Shown: piece by piece, positions 46,423 through 56,485 of the stretch
Numbering within the stretch: position 1 is the stretch's first letter
Layout of the letters: each line of letters opens with the position of its first letter
Assembly (NCBI RefSeq): GCF_009674685.1
Contig: NZ_WKJI01000003.1
Span: forward strand, 248,001-312,000
Source of the DNA: Pedobacter puniceum
GTDB lineage: Bacteria; Bacteroidota; Bacteroidia; Sphingobacteriales; Sphingobacteriaceae
Direction of reading: 5' to 3'
DNA: 64,000 nucleotides
Translations under genes and position numbers: made by a program
Notes under the pieces: generated by a model
What the model was told of the DNA's origin: nothing
Databases searched by the model: none
What the model saw: the letters and a program-made list of their open reading frames with translations, nothing else

Positions 46423-46671
46423 TTAGCTTCCTATTACTCCTTCTGCAAGAACAATTATTTTATTATCAATAACTTCTATTGCTCCACCGTTAATGATAAG
46501 CTTTTCAGTCTTGCTTGCAGTTCTGATGATAACCTGTCCTTTTTCTAAAGTAGAAATAATAGGAGCGTGGTTATTTAGTACTTCAAAAGATCCCATGGTT
46601 CCTGGTACAGTTACAGATGTAACTTCGCCATCAAATACTTTTTTATCTGGAGTTAATATTTCTAAGTTCAT
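46423..46671 (-). CDS. atpC: ATP synthase epsilon subunit (short form)
   Basis: 82 residues, the N-terminal beta-sandwich only (LEILTPDKKVFDGEVTSVTVPG..GSFEVLNNHAPIIS). The C-terminal helical hairpin that inhibits ATP hydrolysis in E. coli (about 139 residues) is absent, which is usual for Bacteroidetes epsilon. Follows atpD by 70 nt; the rest of the F-type ATPase is not in the window. Confidence 0.93.
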   Translation of the reverse strand: MNLEILTPDKKVFDGEVTSVTVPGTMGSFEVLNNHAPIISTLEKGQVIIRTASKTEKLIINGGAIEVIDNKIIVLAEGVIGS

Positions 46672-46741
46672 ATTTATCGTATTGCGTATTTAGTATAGCG
46701 TAATGCGATTTACTCAATACGCTATAAGCAAATCTCAATTC

Positions 46742-48620
<1,879 letters not shown>

Positions 48621-49919
48621 ATGAAATTTAAATACGCATTTAAATGGGCTTTTGCGGCTGTAATTTTGGTTGCATCGGCCTGCAAGAAAGAGGATGATGC
48701 TGTAGTTGTTCCGAGTTCTGGAAGTGCAGACTTTACAAGGTATATTTCAATAGGGAACTCATTAACAGCTGGTTTTGCAGATGGAGGGTTATACTTAAGT
48801 GGTCAAATGAACTCTTTTCCTTACATTCTTTCGCAGCAAATGAAGCTGGCTGGAGGAGGTGAGTTTGCCCAACCTTGGTTCTCGGTAAGTCAGAAAAATG
48901 GAACTGGATATGTAAGATATGGGGGCTTAACTTCTGCTGGTACTCCCAACCTAATACCTGTTACAACAGAATTGGCTGTAAGAGGAGTAGCTACAATACC
49001 AGGTTTTGGTAATGTTACACTTTATACCAAGCATACAGGTCCTTTAAATAATTACGGTGTACCTGGTATAAAGTTAAGAGACATAAAATTAAGTGTTTAT
49101 GGTAATGTAAATGGTTACTTTGAAAGATTATTACCTGGTAATGCTGGAAGTAATACAACTACTTATTTAGATTTTGTGACAGCAACACCTTTTACCTTTT
49201 TTACCAATTGGCTAGGTAATAATGATGCTTTAGGATATGCAACTAGTGGTGGTGTTGGTGATGTTTTAACACCTACAGCAGATTTTACTACTATGTATAC
49301 AGAACTAATTAACAGATTAACAGCTACCGGCGCAAAAGGTGTAGTAGCAACTGTTCCAGATGTTTCTGTTATACCATTTTTTAATACGGTAACCATTGCG
49401 GCAATTTTGTCTAATGTTCAAAAAAATGCGCCTACAGTAACATCAATTTTTATCCAAACCGCGGGCGGAGCAAGAGTTGCAACAGCAGAAGATTTGGTTG
49501 TTTTAAATTTTCCAACATCTTTAATGGGAGTGCCAAATTCTAATATGCTTCCTTATGGTTTACACCCAGGTAATCCAATAGAGAGTAAATACATCTTAGA
49601 TAAAGATGAAGTTGCTAATGTTAGAGCAGCAATAACAAGTTACAATAACACCATTAAAACAGTTGCTAATTCTAAAGGCTTGGCTGTTTTTGATGCTAAT
49701 GAGTATCTAAATAAATTTAAAGGAGCAGGTACTACTGTTGATGGACTTACCTTTACTACAGCTTATATCAGTGGGAAAATATTCTCTTTAGATGGTATTC
49801 ACCTTACTCCAATGGGTAATGCAGTAGTTGCTAATGAGTTTATCAATGTTATCAATGCAAAATACAATGCTACCTTACCAAAGGTTTATTTAGGGAATTA
49901 TAGTTTCTTAAGATTTTAA
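48621..49919 (+). CDS. GDSL/SGNH-hydrolase-like lipoprotein
   Basis: 432 residues. A lipoprotein signal with lipobox ASAC (Cys near residue 21) followed by KKEDD. SGNH blocks: block I as IGNSLTAGF near residue 45 (Ser nucleophile in GNSL), block III NWLGNNDAL near 192, and block V SLDGIHLTPMGN near 393 with the Asp-His pair. Probably an outer-membrane-anchored esterase; substrate unknown. The middle part has a long insertion relative to minimal SGNH enzymes. Transcribed alone. Confidence 0.85.
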   Translation: MKFKYAFKWAFAAVILVASACKKEDDAVVVPSSGSADFTRYISIGNSLTAGFADGGLYLSGQMNSFPYILSQQMKLAGGGEFAQPWFSVSQKNGTGYVRYGGLTSAGTPNLIPVTTELAVRGVATIPGFGNVTLYTKHTGPLNNYGVPGIKLRDIKLSVYGNVNGYFERLLPGNAGSNTTTYLDFVTATPFTFFTNWLGNNDALGYATSGGVGDVLTPTADFTTMYTELINRLTATGAKGVVATVPDVSVIPFFNTVTIAAILSNVQKNAPTVTSIFIQTAGGARVATAEDLVVLNFPTSLMGVPNSNMLPYGLHPGNPIESKYILDKDEVANVRAAITSYNNTIKTVANSKGLAVFDANEYLNKFKGAGTTVDGLTFTTAYISGKIFSLDGIHLTPMGNAVVANEFINVINAKYNATLPKVYLGNYSFLRF

Positions 49920-49961
49920 TTAATGTTTTTGTAAGCTTTTTGTTAAAGCCTTTAAGACGTT

Positions 49962-49994
49962 AAAAGGATAGCTAAATCAGCTATCCTTTTTTTG
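49962..49994 (+). terminator. Terminator of the GDSL lipoprotein gene
   Basis: 12-bp stem AAAAGGATAGCT/AGCTATCCTTTT with a 5-nt loop, followed by T. Confidence 0.88.
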
Positions 49995-50049
49995 TTTTAA
50001 AAATTAAATCTTAAAATGGTTTTTCATATAAAAGAAGTATTTTCGAGCG

Positions 50050-50955
50050 ATGAAAAAGATTTTAGTCACAGGTAGTAATGGCTTGCTAGGACAAAAAATA
50101 ACCGAAAGAATTTTAGCTCAACAAGATTTTGAATTAATTGCTACATCAAAAGGAAAAAATAGATACACTATAAAAGAAGGTTATACTTATGCCGAGATGG
50201 ATATCACCAACCAAGACAGTATTGATGAAGTTGTAGGTAGATATAAACCAGATGTCATTATTCATACTGCTGCAATGACTAATGTAGATACTTGTGAAAA
50301 TGAAAAGGAACTTTGTTGGTTGCTTAATGTTACAGCAGTGGATTACTTAATTAAAGCATGTAAAAAACATCAAATCCAACTGATACATCTCTCAACAGAC
50401 TTTATATTTGATGGTGAAGATGGTCCTTATACAGAAGAAGATAAAGCTAATCCGGTTTCTTATTATGGAGAATCTAAATGGGCAGCAGAAAAGCTTTTAA
50501 TGCAGTCTGATATTCATTACACAATTTTAAGAACTATTATTGTATATGGTATTGTTAACGATATGAGTCGTAGTAATATCGTACTTTGGGCAAAGGGGGC
50601 GCTAGAAAAAGGCATGCCAATCAATATTGTTAACGACCAGTGGAGAATGCCTACACTAGCCGAAGATTTAGCAGAAATTTGTTTGTTGGCTGCTGAAAGA
50701 GGTGCTAAAGGTGTTTATAATGCTTCTGGAAAGGATATGATGAGTATTATGGAGCTTGTAGAACAAGTAGCTGATTTTTATAATTTAGATAAAAGCTTAA
50801 TCAAGCCTATTAGCTCTGATTCCTTAAATCAGGCTGCTAAAAGACCAAAAAAGACTGGATTTATTTTAGATAAGTCTATTAAAGAGTTGGGTTATCAACC
50901 TCGCTCTTTTAAAGAAGGTTTAGAAATTATGGATAAGCAGTTAAAACAAAGATGA
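50050..50955 (+). CDS. RmlD-like NAD(P)-dependent sugar/SDR oxidoreductase
   Basis: 301 residues, extended SDR fold. Rossmann motif LVTGSNGLLGQK at residues 5-16, active-site YxxxK in SYYGESKWAAEK near residue 140, preceded by LSTDFIFDGEDGPY, the motif that places it with dTDP-4-dehydrorhamnose reductases. No rmlABC genes are nearby, so the substrate may differ. A peroxiredoxin gene follows 70 nt downstream. Confidence 0.82.
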   Translation: MKKILVTGSNGLLGQKITERILAQQDFELIATSKGKNRYTIKEGYTYAEMDITNQDSIDEVVGRYKPDVIIHTAAMTNVDTCENEKELCWLLNVTAVDYLIKACKKHQIQLIHLSTDFIFDGEDGPYTEEDKANPVSYYGESKWAAEKLLMQSDIHYTILRTIIVYGIVNDMSRSNIVLWAKGALEKGMPINIVNDQWRMPTLAEDLAEICLLAAERGAKGVYNASGKDMMSIMELVEQVADFYNLDKSLIKPISSDSLNQAAKRPKKTGFILDKSIKELGYQPRSFKEGLEIMDKQLKQR

Positions 50956-51025
50956 CTTTTTAGAAGTTAAAAATGAGGTTTGAAAATCAATCATTCAATA
51001 AATAAACATTCAATCAATAAATATT

Positions 51026-51487
51026 ATGGCATTACAAGTAGGAGAACAAGCACCAGATTTTACTTTGTTTAATTCTGAGCTTAAAGAAGTAAGTTTAAAA
51101 GATTTTGCAGGAAAAAAAGTGATTATCCACTTTTTTCCGATGGCGTTTACAGGAGTTTGTACTACGCAATTATGTACTTTGAGAGATAATTTTGGCTTTT
51201 ATGAAGGTTTAAATGCTCAAGTATTAGGGATTTCAGTAGACTCTCCTTTTACATTAGCTAAATTTAAAGAAGATAATAATTATCAATTTCCATTACTATC
51301 AGATTTCAACAAAGAAGTTTCAAAAGCATTTGGAGCTTATTATGATGAGTTTGTATTTAATTTAAAAGGTGTTTCTAAAAGGGCAGCATTTGTAATTGAT
51401 GAAAATCAGAAGGTAATTTATGCGGAAGTATTAGAATCTGCTGGAGATTTACCAAATTTCAAAGCAATTGACGATATTGTCAAATAA
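51026..51487 (+). CDS. Peroxiredoxin (BCP/AhpE-like)
   Basis: 153 residues, thioredoxin fold. Peroxidatic C45 in [10 protein letters not shown] with the Thr at 42; C50, five residues later, is placed like the resolving cysteine of BCP/PrxQ. The remaining motif PMAFTGVC differs from classic BCP (TPGC) and is nearer to AhpE-type redoxins. Reduces peroxides in the cytoplasm. 20 nt upstream of floA on the same strand. Confidence 0.88.
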   Translation: MALQVGEQAPDFTLFNSELKEVSLKDFAGKKVIIHFFPMAFTGVCTTQLCTLRDNFGFYEGLNAQVLGISVDSPFTLAKFKEDNNYQFPLLSDFNKEVSKAFGAYYDEFVFNLKGVSKRAAFVIDENQKVIYAEVLESAGDLPNFKAIDDIVK

Positions 51488-51507
51488 TTAAATTTAAAAA
51501 TCAGCTT

Positions 51508-52494
51508 ATGGATGGTTCTCTAAACATTGTTTTTATTATAGTAGGGAGTTTTATTGCTCTAGTACTTGTCTTGTATTTTTTACCCATAAACTTGTGGTTC
51601 ACAGCCCAATTATCAGGGGTAAGAATTAACTTGCTCAATTTGGTTTTAATGCGATTAAGAAGAGTACCCCCTTCTTTAGTAGTAAACGCAATGATTACAT
51701 CAACTAAAGCTGGTTTAAATATTACTTCTAATGAGATAGAGACGCACTATTTAGCTGGTGGGCATGTAAATAATGTTATAAAAGCTCTTATTTCGGCAGA
51801 TAAAGCTAATATTCCTTTAGATTTTAAATTAGCTACCGCGATAGATTTAGCAGGAAGAGATGTTTTTGAAGCCGTACAGTTATCAGTAAATCCAAGAGTT
51901 ATTAACACGCCTCCTGTTGCTGCTGTTGCAAAAGATGGTATACAGTTGATTGCAAAAGCAAGAGTAACAGTTAGAGCTAATATTAATCAATTAGTTGGTG
52001 GTGCTGGCGAAGAAACTATTCTAGCTCGCGTAGGCGAAGGCATTGTAACTACTATTGGTTCTGCAGTTAGTCATAAAGAAGTATTAGAAAATCCAGATAA
52101 GATTTCTAAAGTTGTACTTTCTAAAGGTTTAGATTCTGGAACAGCGTTTGAAATTTTATCTATCGATATTGCTGATATTGATATTGGCGATAACATAGGC
52201 GCAAAATTACAAACAGACCAAGCTGAGGCTGATTTAAAAGTAGCTAACGCGAAAGCTGAAGAAAGAAGGGCTATAGCGGTTGCTTACGAGCAAGAAATGA
52301 AAGCTAAGGCACAAGACGCAAGAGCTAAGGTTATTGAAGCAGAAGCACAAGTACCGTTAGCCATGGCAGAAGCTTTTAGAAGTGGTAACCTTGGTATTAT
52401 GGATTATTATAAAATGCAAAATATACAAGCCGATACAGAAATGAGAGAATCTATTTCAAGACCCGGTGGAGATCAAAAAAAAGATAAGAAATAA
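51508..52494 (+). CDS. floA: Flotillin-like protein FloA
   Basis: 328 residues. N-terminal membrane hairpin (about 7-30), then an SPFH/band-7 domain ([21 protein letters not shown]...), and a charged, Ala/Glu-rich coiled coil at about 245-290 ([19 protein letters not shown]). Organises functional membrane microdomains in bacteria. The nfeD partner common in some genomes is not adjacent. Terminator follows. Confidence 0.93.
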   Translation: MDGSLNIVFIIVGSFIALVLVLYFLPINLWFTAQLSGVRINLLNLVLMRLRRVPPSLVVNAMITSTKAGLNITSNEIETHYLAGGHVNNVIKALISADKANIPLDFKLATAIDLAGRDVFEAVQLSVNPRVINTPPVAAVAKDGIQLIAKARVTVRANINQLVGGAGEETILARVGEGIVTTIGSAVSHKEVLENPDKISKVVLSKGLDSGTAFEILSIDIADIDIGDNIGAKLQTDQAEADLKVANAKAEERRAIAVAYEQEMKAKAQDARAKVIEAEAQVPLAMAEAFRSGNLGIMDYYKMQNIQADTEMRESISRPGGDQKKDKK

Positions 52495-52513
52495 AATTTA
52501 TCTTATTGTATAG

Positions 52514-52544
52514 GAAGCGCTTAATGAAAATTAAGCGCTTTTTA
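52514..52544 (+). terminator. Terminator of floA
   Basis: Perfect 11-bp stem AAGCGCTTAAT/ATTAAGCGCTT with a GAAA tetraloop, then T. Confidence 0.92.
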
Positions 52545-52597
52545 TTTATAAAAATCTCTGAGTTTAAAAGTTCAAATCCGCCTTATTTTAAATAAAA

Positions 52598-52628
52598 TTT
52601 GCATTAATGTCTATATTGTCTATTTTTG
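52598..52628 (+). promoter_or_regulatory. Promoter of tRNA-Arg
   Basis: TTTG (52598-52601), 19 nt, TATTTTTG (52621-52628): full consensus match, 20 nt before the tRNA. Confidence 0.78.
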
Positions 52629-52648
52629 CAATCCCAAATATGGGAAAT

Positions 52649-52722
52649 GGATCTGTAGCTTAACTGGATAGAGCACCTGACTACGGATCAGGAGGTTAGG
52701 GGTTCGACTCCCTTCAGGTCCA
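52649..52722 (+). tRNA. tRNA-Arg (anticodon ACG)
   Basis: 74-nt cloverleaf: acceptor GGATCTG/CAGGTCC, anticodon stem CCTGA/TCAGG around CTACGGA with anticodon ACG (expected to be edited to ICG), T-arm with TTCGACT, discriminator A. CCA not encoded. Confidence 0.96.
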
Positions 52723-52733
52723 CTAATTAAGGT

Positions 52734-52767
52734 AAAGCCTTTTTGCCAACAGGCGAAAAGGCTTTTT
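52734..52767 (+). terminator. Terminator after tRNA-Arg
   Basis: AAAGCCTTTTTGCC pairs with GGCGAAAAGGCTTT around AACA, then T. Directly upstream of adk. Confidence 0.88.
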
Positions 52768-52787
52768 AAATTTTAACAGACATTACT

Positions 52788-53360
52788 ATGCTTAATTTAG
52801 TACTCTTTGGCCCTCCGGGAGCCGGTAAAGGCACACAATCTCAAAAACTTATTGAAAAATACAACTTAGTGCATCTTTCAACAGGTGATATTTTGAGAGG
52901 AGAAATTAGCAATGGCACAGCGTTAGGGCTAGAAGCTAAGAAATTAATGGATGAAGGTATTTTAGTGCCTGATGAAGTAGTTATTGGCATGATTAGCAAT
53001 AAATTAGACGCTAATAAAGAGGCTAACGGTTTTATCTTTGATGGTTTCCCAAGAACAGTAGCACAAGCCGAAGCTTTAGATAACTTATTATCATCTAAAG
53101 GTGAAGCTATATCAGGAATGATAGCTTTAGAAGTAGAGCCTACAGAATTAGAGAAGAGACTCTTATTAAGAGGTAAAGATTCTGGTCGTCCTGATGATCA
53201 AAATCCTGAAATCATTAAAAAAAGAGTAGAAGAGTACAACTCTAAAACAGCACAAGTAGCTAATTATTACAAAGAACAAGGTAAATTCACCAGTATTAAT
53301 GGAATTGGTACTATTGAAGATATTTTTACCAACATTTGTAAAGTAGTAGACACTTACTAA
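52788..53360 (+). CDS. adk: Adenylate kinase
   Basis: 190 residues, short LID variant without the zinc-binding insertion. P-loop FGPPGAGKGTQ at residues 6-16, STGDILR, FDGFPRTVAQA near 85, and RPDDQNPEIIKKR in the LID region. Interconverts AMP, ADP and ATP. obg lies 74 nt downstream behind a terminator. Confidence 0.97.
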   Translation: MLNLVLFGPPGAGKGTQSQKLIEKYNLVHLSTGDILRGEISNGTALGLEAKKLMDEGILVPDEVVIGMISNKLDANKEANGFIFDGFPRTVAQAEALDNLLSSKGEAISGMIALEVEPTELEKRLLLRGKDSGRPDDQNPEIIKKRVEEYNSKTAQVANYYKEQGKFTSINGIGTIEDIFTNICKVVDTY

Positions 53361-53380
53361 GCACAAATCACAGAAAATTG

Positions 53381-53411
53381 GCGGATGTGTTTTTGTACAT
53401 CCGCTTTTTTT
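53381..53411 (+). terminator. Terminator of adk
   Basis: GCGGATGT (53381-53388) pairs with ACATCCGC (53397-53404), then seven T. Confidence 0.85.
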
Positions 53412-53419
53412 ATTTTTAC

Positions 53420-53426
53420 AGAGGAG
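53420..53426 (+). promoter_or_regulatory. Shine-Dalgarno-like site of obg
   Basis: AGAGGAG 8 nt before the obg ATG. Such matches are rare in this window, where most starts have only A-rich leaders. Confidence 0.55.
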
Positions 53427-53434
53427 AATAAATT

Positions 53435-54433
53435 ATGTCACAGGGTTCAAATTTCGTTGATTATGTTAAAATTTGCGGACGTTCAGGTAATGGAGGTCCT
53501 GGTTCTGCACATTTACACCGCGATATTAGAACAAGTATGGGCGGCCCTGACGGAGGCGATGGTGGCAGAGGCGGTCATGTAATTGTGAGAGGGAATGCTC
53601 AACTATGGACATTGTTACATCTTAAATACCGTAAACATGTTATTGCAGAGCATGGCATGTCTGGTGGTAGCTCTTTAAAAACAGGTAAATGCGGTAAAGA
53701 TGAAATTTTAGAAGTTCCTTTGGGTACCGTAGTTAAAGACGCAGAAACTGGTGAAATAGCTTTCGAGATTACTAAAGATGGGGAAGAGCGTATTTTGGTT
53801 GAAGGTGGAAGAGGAGGTTTAGGTAACTGGCATTTTAAGAGTGCTACCCGTCAAACACCTCGTTTTGCGCAACAAGGCGAGCCTGGAAAAGAAGAATGGA
53901 AAATTCTTGAACTTAAAGTTTTAGCAGATGTTGGTTTAGTAGGTTTTCCTAATGCTGGTAAATCAACATTGTTGTCTGTTATTACAGCTGCTAAGCCAGA
54001 AATTGGTGATTATCCTTTCACAACCATAGTCCCAAATTTAGGTATTGTTTCTTATCGTGGTAATCAATCTTTTGTGATGGCAGATATCCCCGGTATTATA
54101 GAAGGTGCTTCAGAAGGTAAAGGATTAGGATTTAGGTTTTTACGTCATATAGAAAGAAATTCGGTTTTACTTTTTATGGTTCCTGCCGATACACATAGAA
54201 GTATTAAAGAAGAGTATGAGATTTTATTAGCAGAGCTGGAAGCTTATAACCCAGAAATGATGCAAAAGCCGAGGATTTTGGCAATTACAAAATCTGATAT
54301 GTTGGATGAAGAGCTTGAAAGCGAAATGCGTAAAGAAATTGATTTAGATATTCCTTTTGTTTTTATTTCTTCCGTGGCCCAAAAAGGGCTATTAGAACTT
54401 AAAGATTTACTTTGGAAAGAGATTAATCAGTAG
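53435..54433 (+). CDS. obg: GTPase Obg/CgtA
   Basis: 332 residues. Glycine-rich Obg fold (about 1-158; [34 protein letters not shown]), then the G domain with G1 GFPNAGKST near 166-174, switch I/G2 [11 protein letters not shown]3 [11 protein letters not shown]4 TKSD. The C-terminal OCT domain is absent. Functions in late 50S assembly and stress control. Confidence 0.97.
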   Translation: MSQGSNFVDYVKICGRSGNGGPGSAHLHRDIRTSMGGPDGGDGGRGGHVIVRGNAQLWTLLHLKYRKHVIAEHGMSGGSSLKTGKCGKDEILEVPLGTVVKDAETGEIAFEITKDGEERILVEGGRGGLGNWHFKSATRQTPRFAQQGEPGKEEWKILELKVLADVGLVGFPNAGKSTLLSVITAAKPEIGDYPFTTIVPNLGIVSYRGNQSFVMADIPGIIEGASEGKGLGFRFLRHIERNSVLLFMVPADTHRSIKEEYEILLAELEAYNPEMMQKPRILAITKSDMLDEELESEMRKEIDLDIPFVFISSVAQKGLLELKDLLWKEINQ

Positions 54434-54522
54434 TCTAACAGTTTTGGTTAAAGGTTTTTAGTTGCGAGTGTTTGGTTTCAGCTCTAATAAAATTACTTGC
54501 TATTCACTACAAATCTTCAAAC

Positions 54523-54921
54523 TCAAATCTTATCACCCTTAAATTTTTCTGAAGAATAAACAATTTTAGTTTTACCATGGGGCTCTGGTTTACCGTCTTC
54601 ATTCATGTTTACAAATACAATTTTGTCTATTGTTAAAATCCGCTGACGGGTGATTTTATTTCTTACTTCGCAATATAAAGTGATAGATGTAGTTCCAAAA
54701 TGTGTTGCAGTAATCCCCATTTCTATCACATCACCTAAACGAGCCGAGCTTACAAAATTAATCTCAGACATATATTTAGTCACTATTCTATTGTTGTCTA
54801 ATTGACAAATAGTGTAAATAGCTGCCTCCTCATCTATCCATTTTAATAAACTGCCACCAAATAAAGTTCCGTTAGGGTTTAAGTCTTCTGGTTTTATCCA
54901 TTTTCTAGTATGAAAATTCAT
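54523..54921 (-). CDS. Acyl-CoA thioesterase (hotdog fold, YciA-like)
   Basis: 132 residues from the ATG at 54921 (MNFHTRKW); an in-frame ATG at 54963 would add 14 hydrophobic residues not seen in the family. Hotdog motif NPNGTLFGGSLLKWIDEEAAIY near residues 16-37, with the catalytic Asp. Hydrolyses acyl-CoA; chain-length preference unknown. Divergent from alkB. Confidence 0.87.
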   Translation of the reverse strand: MNFHTRKWIKPEDLNPNGTLFGGSLLKWIDEEAAIYTICQLDNNRIVTKYMSEINFVSSARLGDVIEMGITATHFGTTSITLYCEVRNKITRQRILTIDKIVFVNMNEDGKPEPHGKTKIVYSSEKFKGDKI

Positions 54922-55034
54922 CGTTTTTCTTTTAAAGAAAAGCTTTAGAATATCAAAAAGCAAAATAATTCTTCAATTTATTTTAAAAACTTAATATGTT
55001 TTATCCTGTTAGCCTTAATAAATGGAAATTATTG

Positions 55035-55637
55035 ATGGATTTATTTAATCAGCGTAAGCATAATAATTTTTTACCTTATGATGGTGAGGTGCTTTATTAT
55101 CCAAATATTTTTTCTCTAGAGGATTCAAGAATATTTTATCAAAATCTTTTGTCGGATATAGCTTGGCAGCAAGATGTTGTTAAAATTTTTGGAAAGCAAT
55201 TTATTACTACTAGGAAAGTAGCATGGTACGGGGATGATTCTTGTGCTTACACTTATTCTAACCAAACTAAAATAGCTTTACCTTGGACAAAAGATCTTTT
55301 AACGTTAAAATATAAAGTTGAGGATATTTCTAAAGAACATTATAACGCTTGTTTGTTAAATCTTTATCATCACGGTGATGAAGGAATGGGTTGGCATAGT
55401 GATGATGAAAAATCTATTGTTCCACAGTCTGCAATAGCATCTTTAAGTTTTGGTGCAGCAAGAAAATTTGTTTTCAAGCATAAAGAAAGTAAAGAAAGTT
55501 TTTCTCTGTTATTAGAAAACGCTAGCTTATTGCTAATGAAAGGTTGTACCCAAGAGAAATGGGTACATGCTTTGCCTAAAACTAAAAAGGTGAAAGATTT
55601 AAGAATTAATTTAACATTCAGAAAAATGATAATATGA
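55035..55637 (+). CDS. alkB: AlkB-like 2-oxoglutarate/Fe(II) dioxygenase
   Basis: 200 residues from the ATG at 55035 (MDLFNQRK), the usual start for Bacteroidetes AlkB; the frame also opens at 54996. Iron motif HxD in GMGWHSDDE near residue 117, later His in KWVHALPKT, and RINLTFR, the 2-oxoglutarate-binding motif, at the C-terminus. Repairs alkylated bases by oxidative demethylation. Its TGA overlaps the next ATG (ATGA). Confidence 0.92.
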   Translation: MDLFNQRKHNNFLPYDGEVLYYPNIFSLEDSRIFYQNLLSDIAWQQDVVKIFGKQFITTRKVAWYGDDSCAYTYSNQTKIALPWTKDLLTLKYKVEDISKEHYNACLLNLYHHGDEGMGWHSDDEKSIVPQSAIASLSFGAARKFVFKHKESKESFSLLLENASLLLMKGCTQEKWVHALPKTKKVKDLRINLTFRKMII

Positions 55638-56359
55638 GTGAAGAAAGCCCTTTTTTAACTGCCGAGTGGAATGATTTAATAATGGCTAATTATGTTGTAC
55701 ATGCAGATTTGTTAACGCCCTATATCCCCAAAGGAACTGTTTTAGATGATTATCATGGACAAGTATTTGTAAGTTTAATTGGATTTATGTTTGAGAAAAC
55801 CCGTTTATTAGGTTTTAAAATACCTTTTCATGTAAACTTTGAAGAAGTGAATCTGAGATTTTATGTGAAATATTTAGACCAAGGCATTTGGAAAAGAGGT
55901 GCGGTATTTATCAAAGAAATAGTACCTAAACTTGCTATAAGTTTAGTAGCTAATACTTTGTATCGAGAGAAATATAGCACCATGCCCATGAAGCATTACA
56001 AAAAACAAACTATCGATGAAATAAAATTGGGCTACTTTTGGAAGTATAAAGGAACATGGAATAGCATAGAAGCTGTAACTTCTACCAAAGCAAGAGTTAT
56101 GGAAGCAGGTAGCGAGGAAGAGTTTATTGCAGAACATTATTGGGGTTATTCTCAATACAATATCAACACAACTTATGAATATGCTGTAGGACATCCTTCT
56201 TGGTTAATATATGATGTGAAGTCTTATCATATCAATTGCGATTTTGAAGGTTTATATGGTGCTAAATTTGCTTTTTTAAAAGATAGAAAACCCAATTCTG
56301 TTTTCGTTGCTCAAGGTTCGCCTATCAGGATTATGAATAAAAATGTGATTAAATTTTAA
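55634..56359 (+). CDS. DUF2071 (YqjF-like) family protein
   Basis: 241 residues. Begins with TAEWNDLIMANYVV and DLLTPYIPKGTVLDDYHGQVFVSL, then VNFEEVNLRFYVKY, characteristic of DUF2071. The fold resembles acetoacetate decarboxylase-like barrels; no activity is established. Overlaps alkB by 4 nt, so the two are coupled, although no functional link is known. Confidence 0.85.
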   Translation: MSEESPFLTAEWNDLIMANYVVHADLLTPYIPKGTVLDDYHGQVFVSLIGFMFEKTRLLGFKIPFHVNFEEVNLRFYVKYLDQGIWKRGAVFIKEIVPKLAISLVANTLYREKYSTMPMKHYKKQTIDEIKLGYFWKYKGTWNSIEAVTSTKARVMEAGSEEEFIAEHYWGYSQYNINTTYEYAVGHPSWLIYDVKSYHINCDFEGLYGAKFAFLKDRKPNSVFVAQGSPIRIMNKNVIKF

Positions 56360-56485
56360 GACCTTTTACCTGCTTATTTGTCGCCTCATAAATTAATATC
56401 TACATTTAGTATCAAAAATTACAGATAAAAAAATGCGTTATTAAGCTATTATTTTGATGATGCTTTTTGGCTTTTATGATTTAAC

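Noticed and set aside
54922-54963. N-terminal extension of the thioesterase gene
   Set aside because: The extra 14 residues are hydrophobic, not family-like, and lie in the promoter gap shared with alkB.
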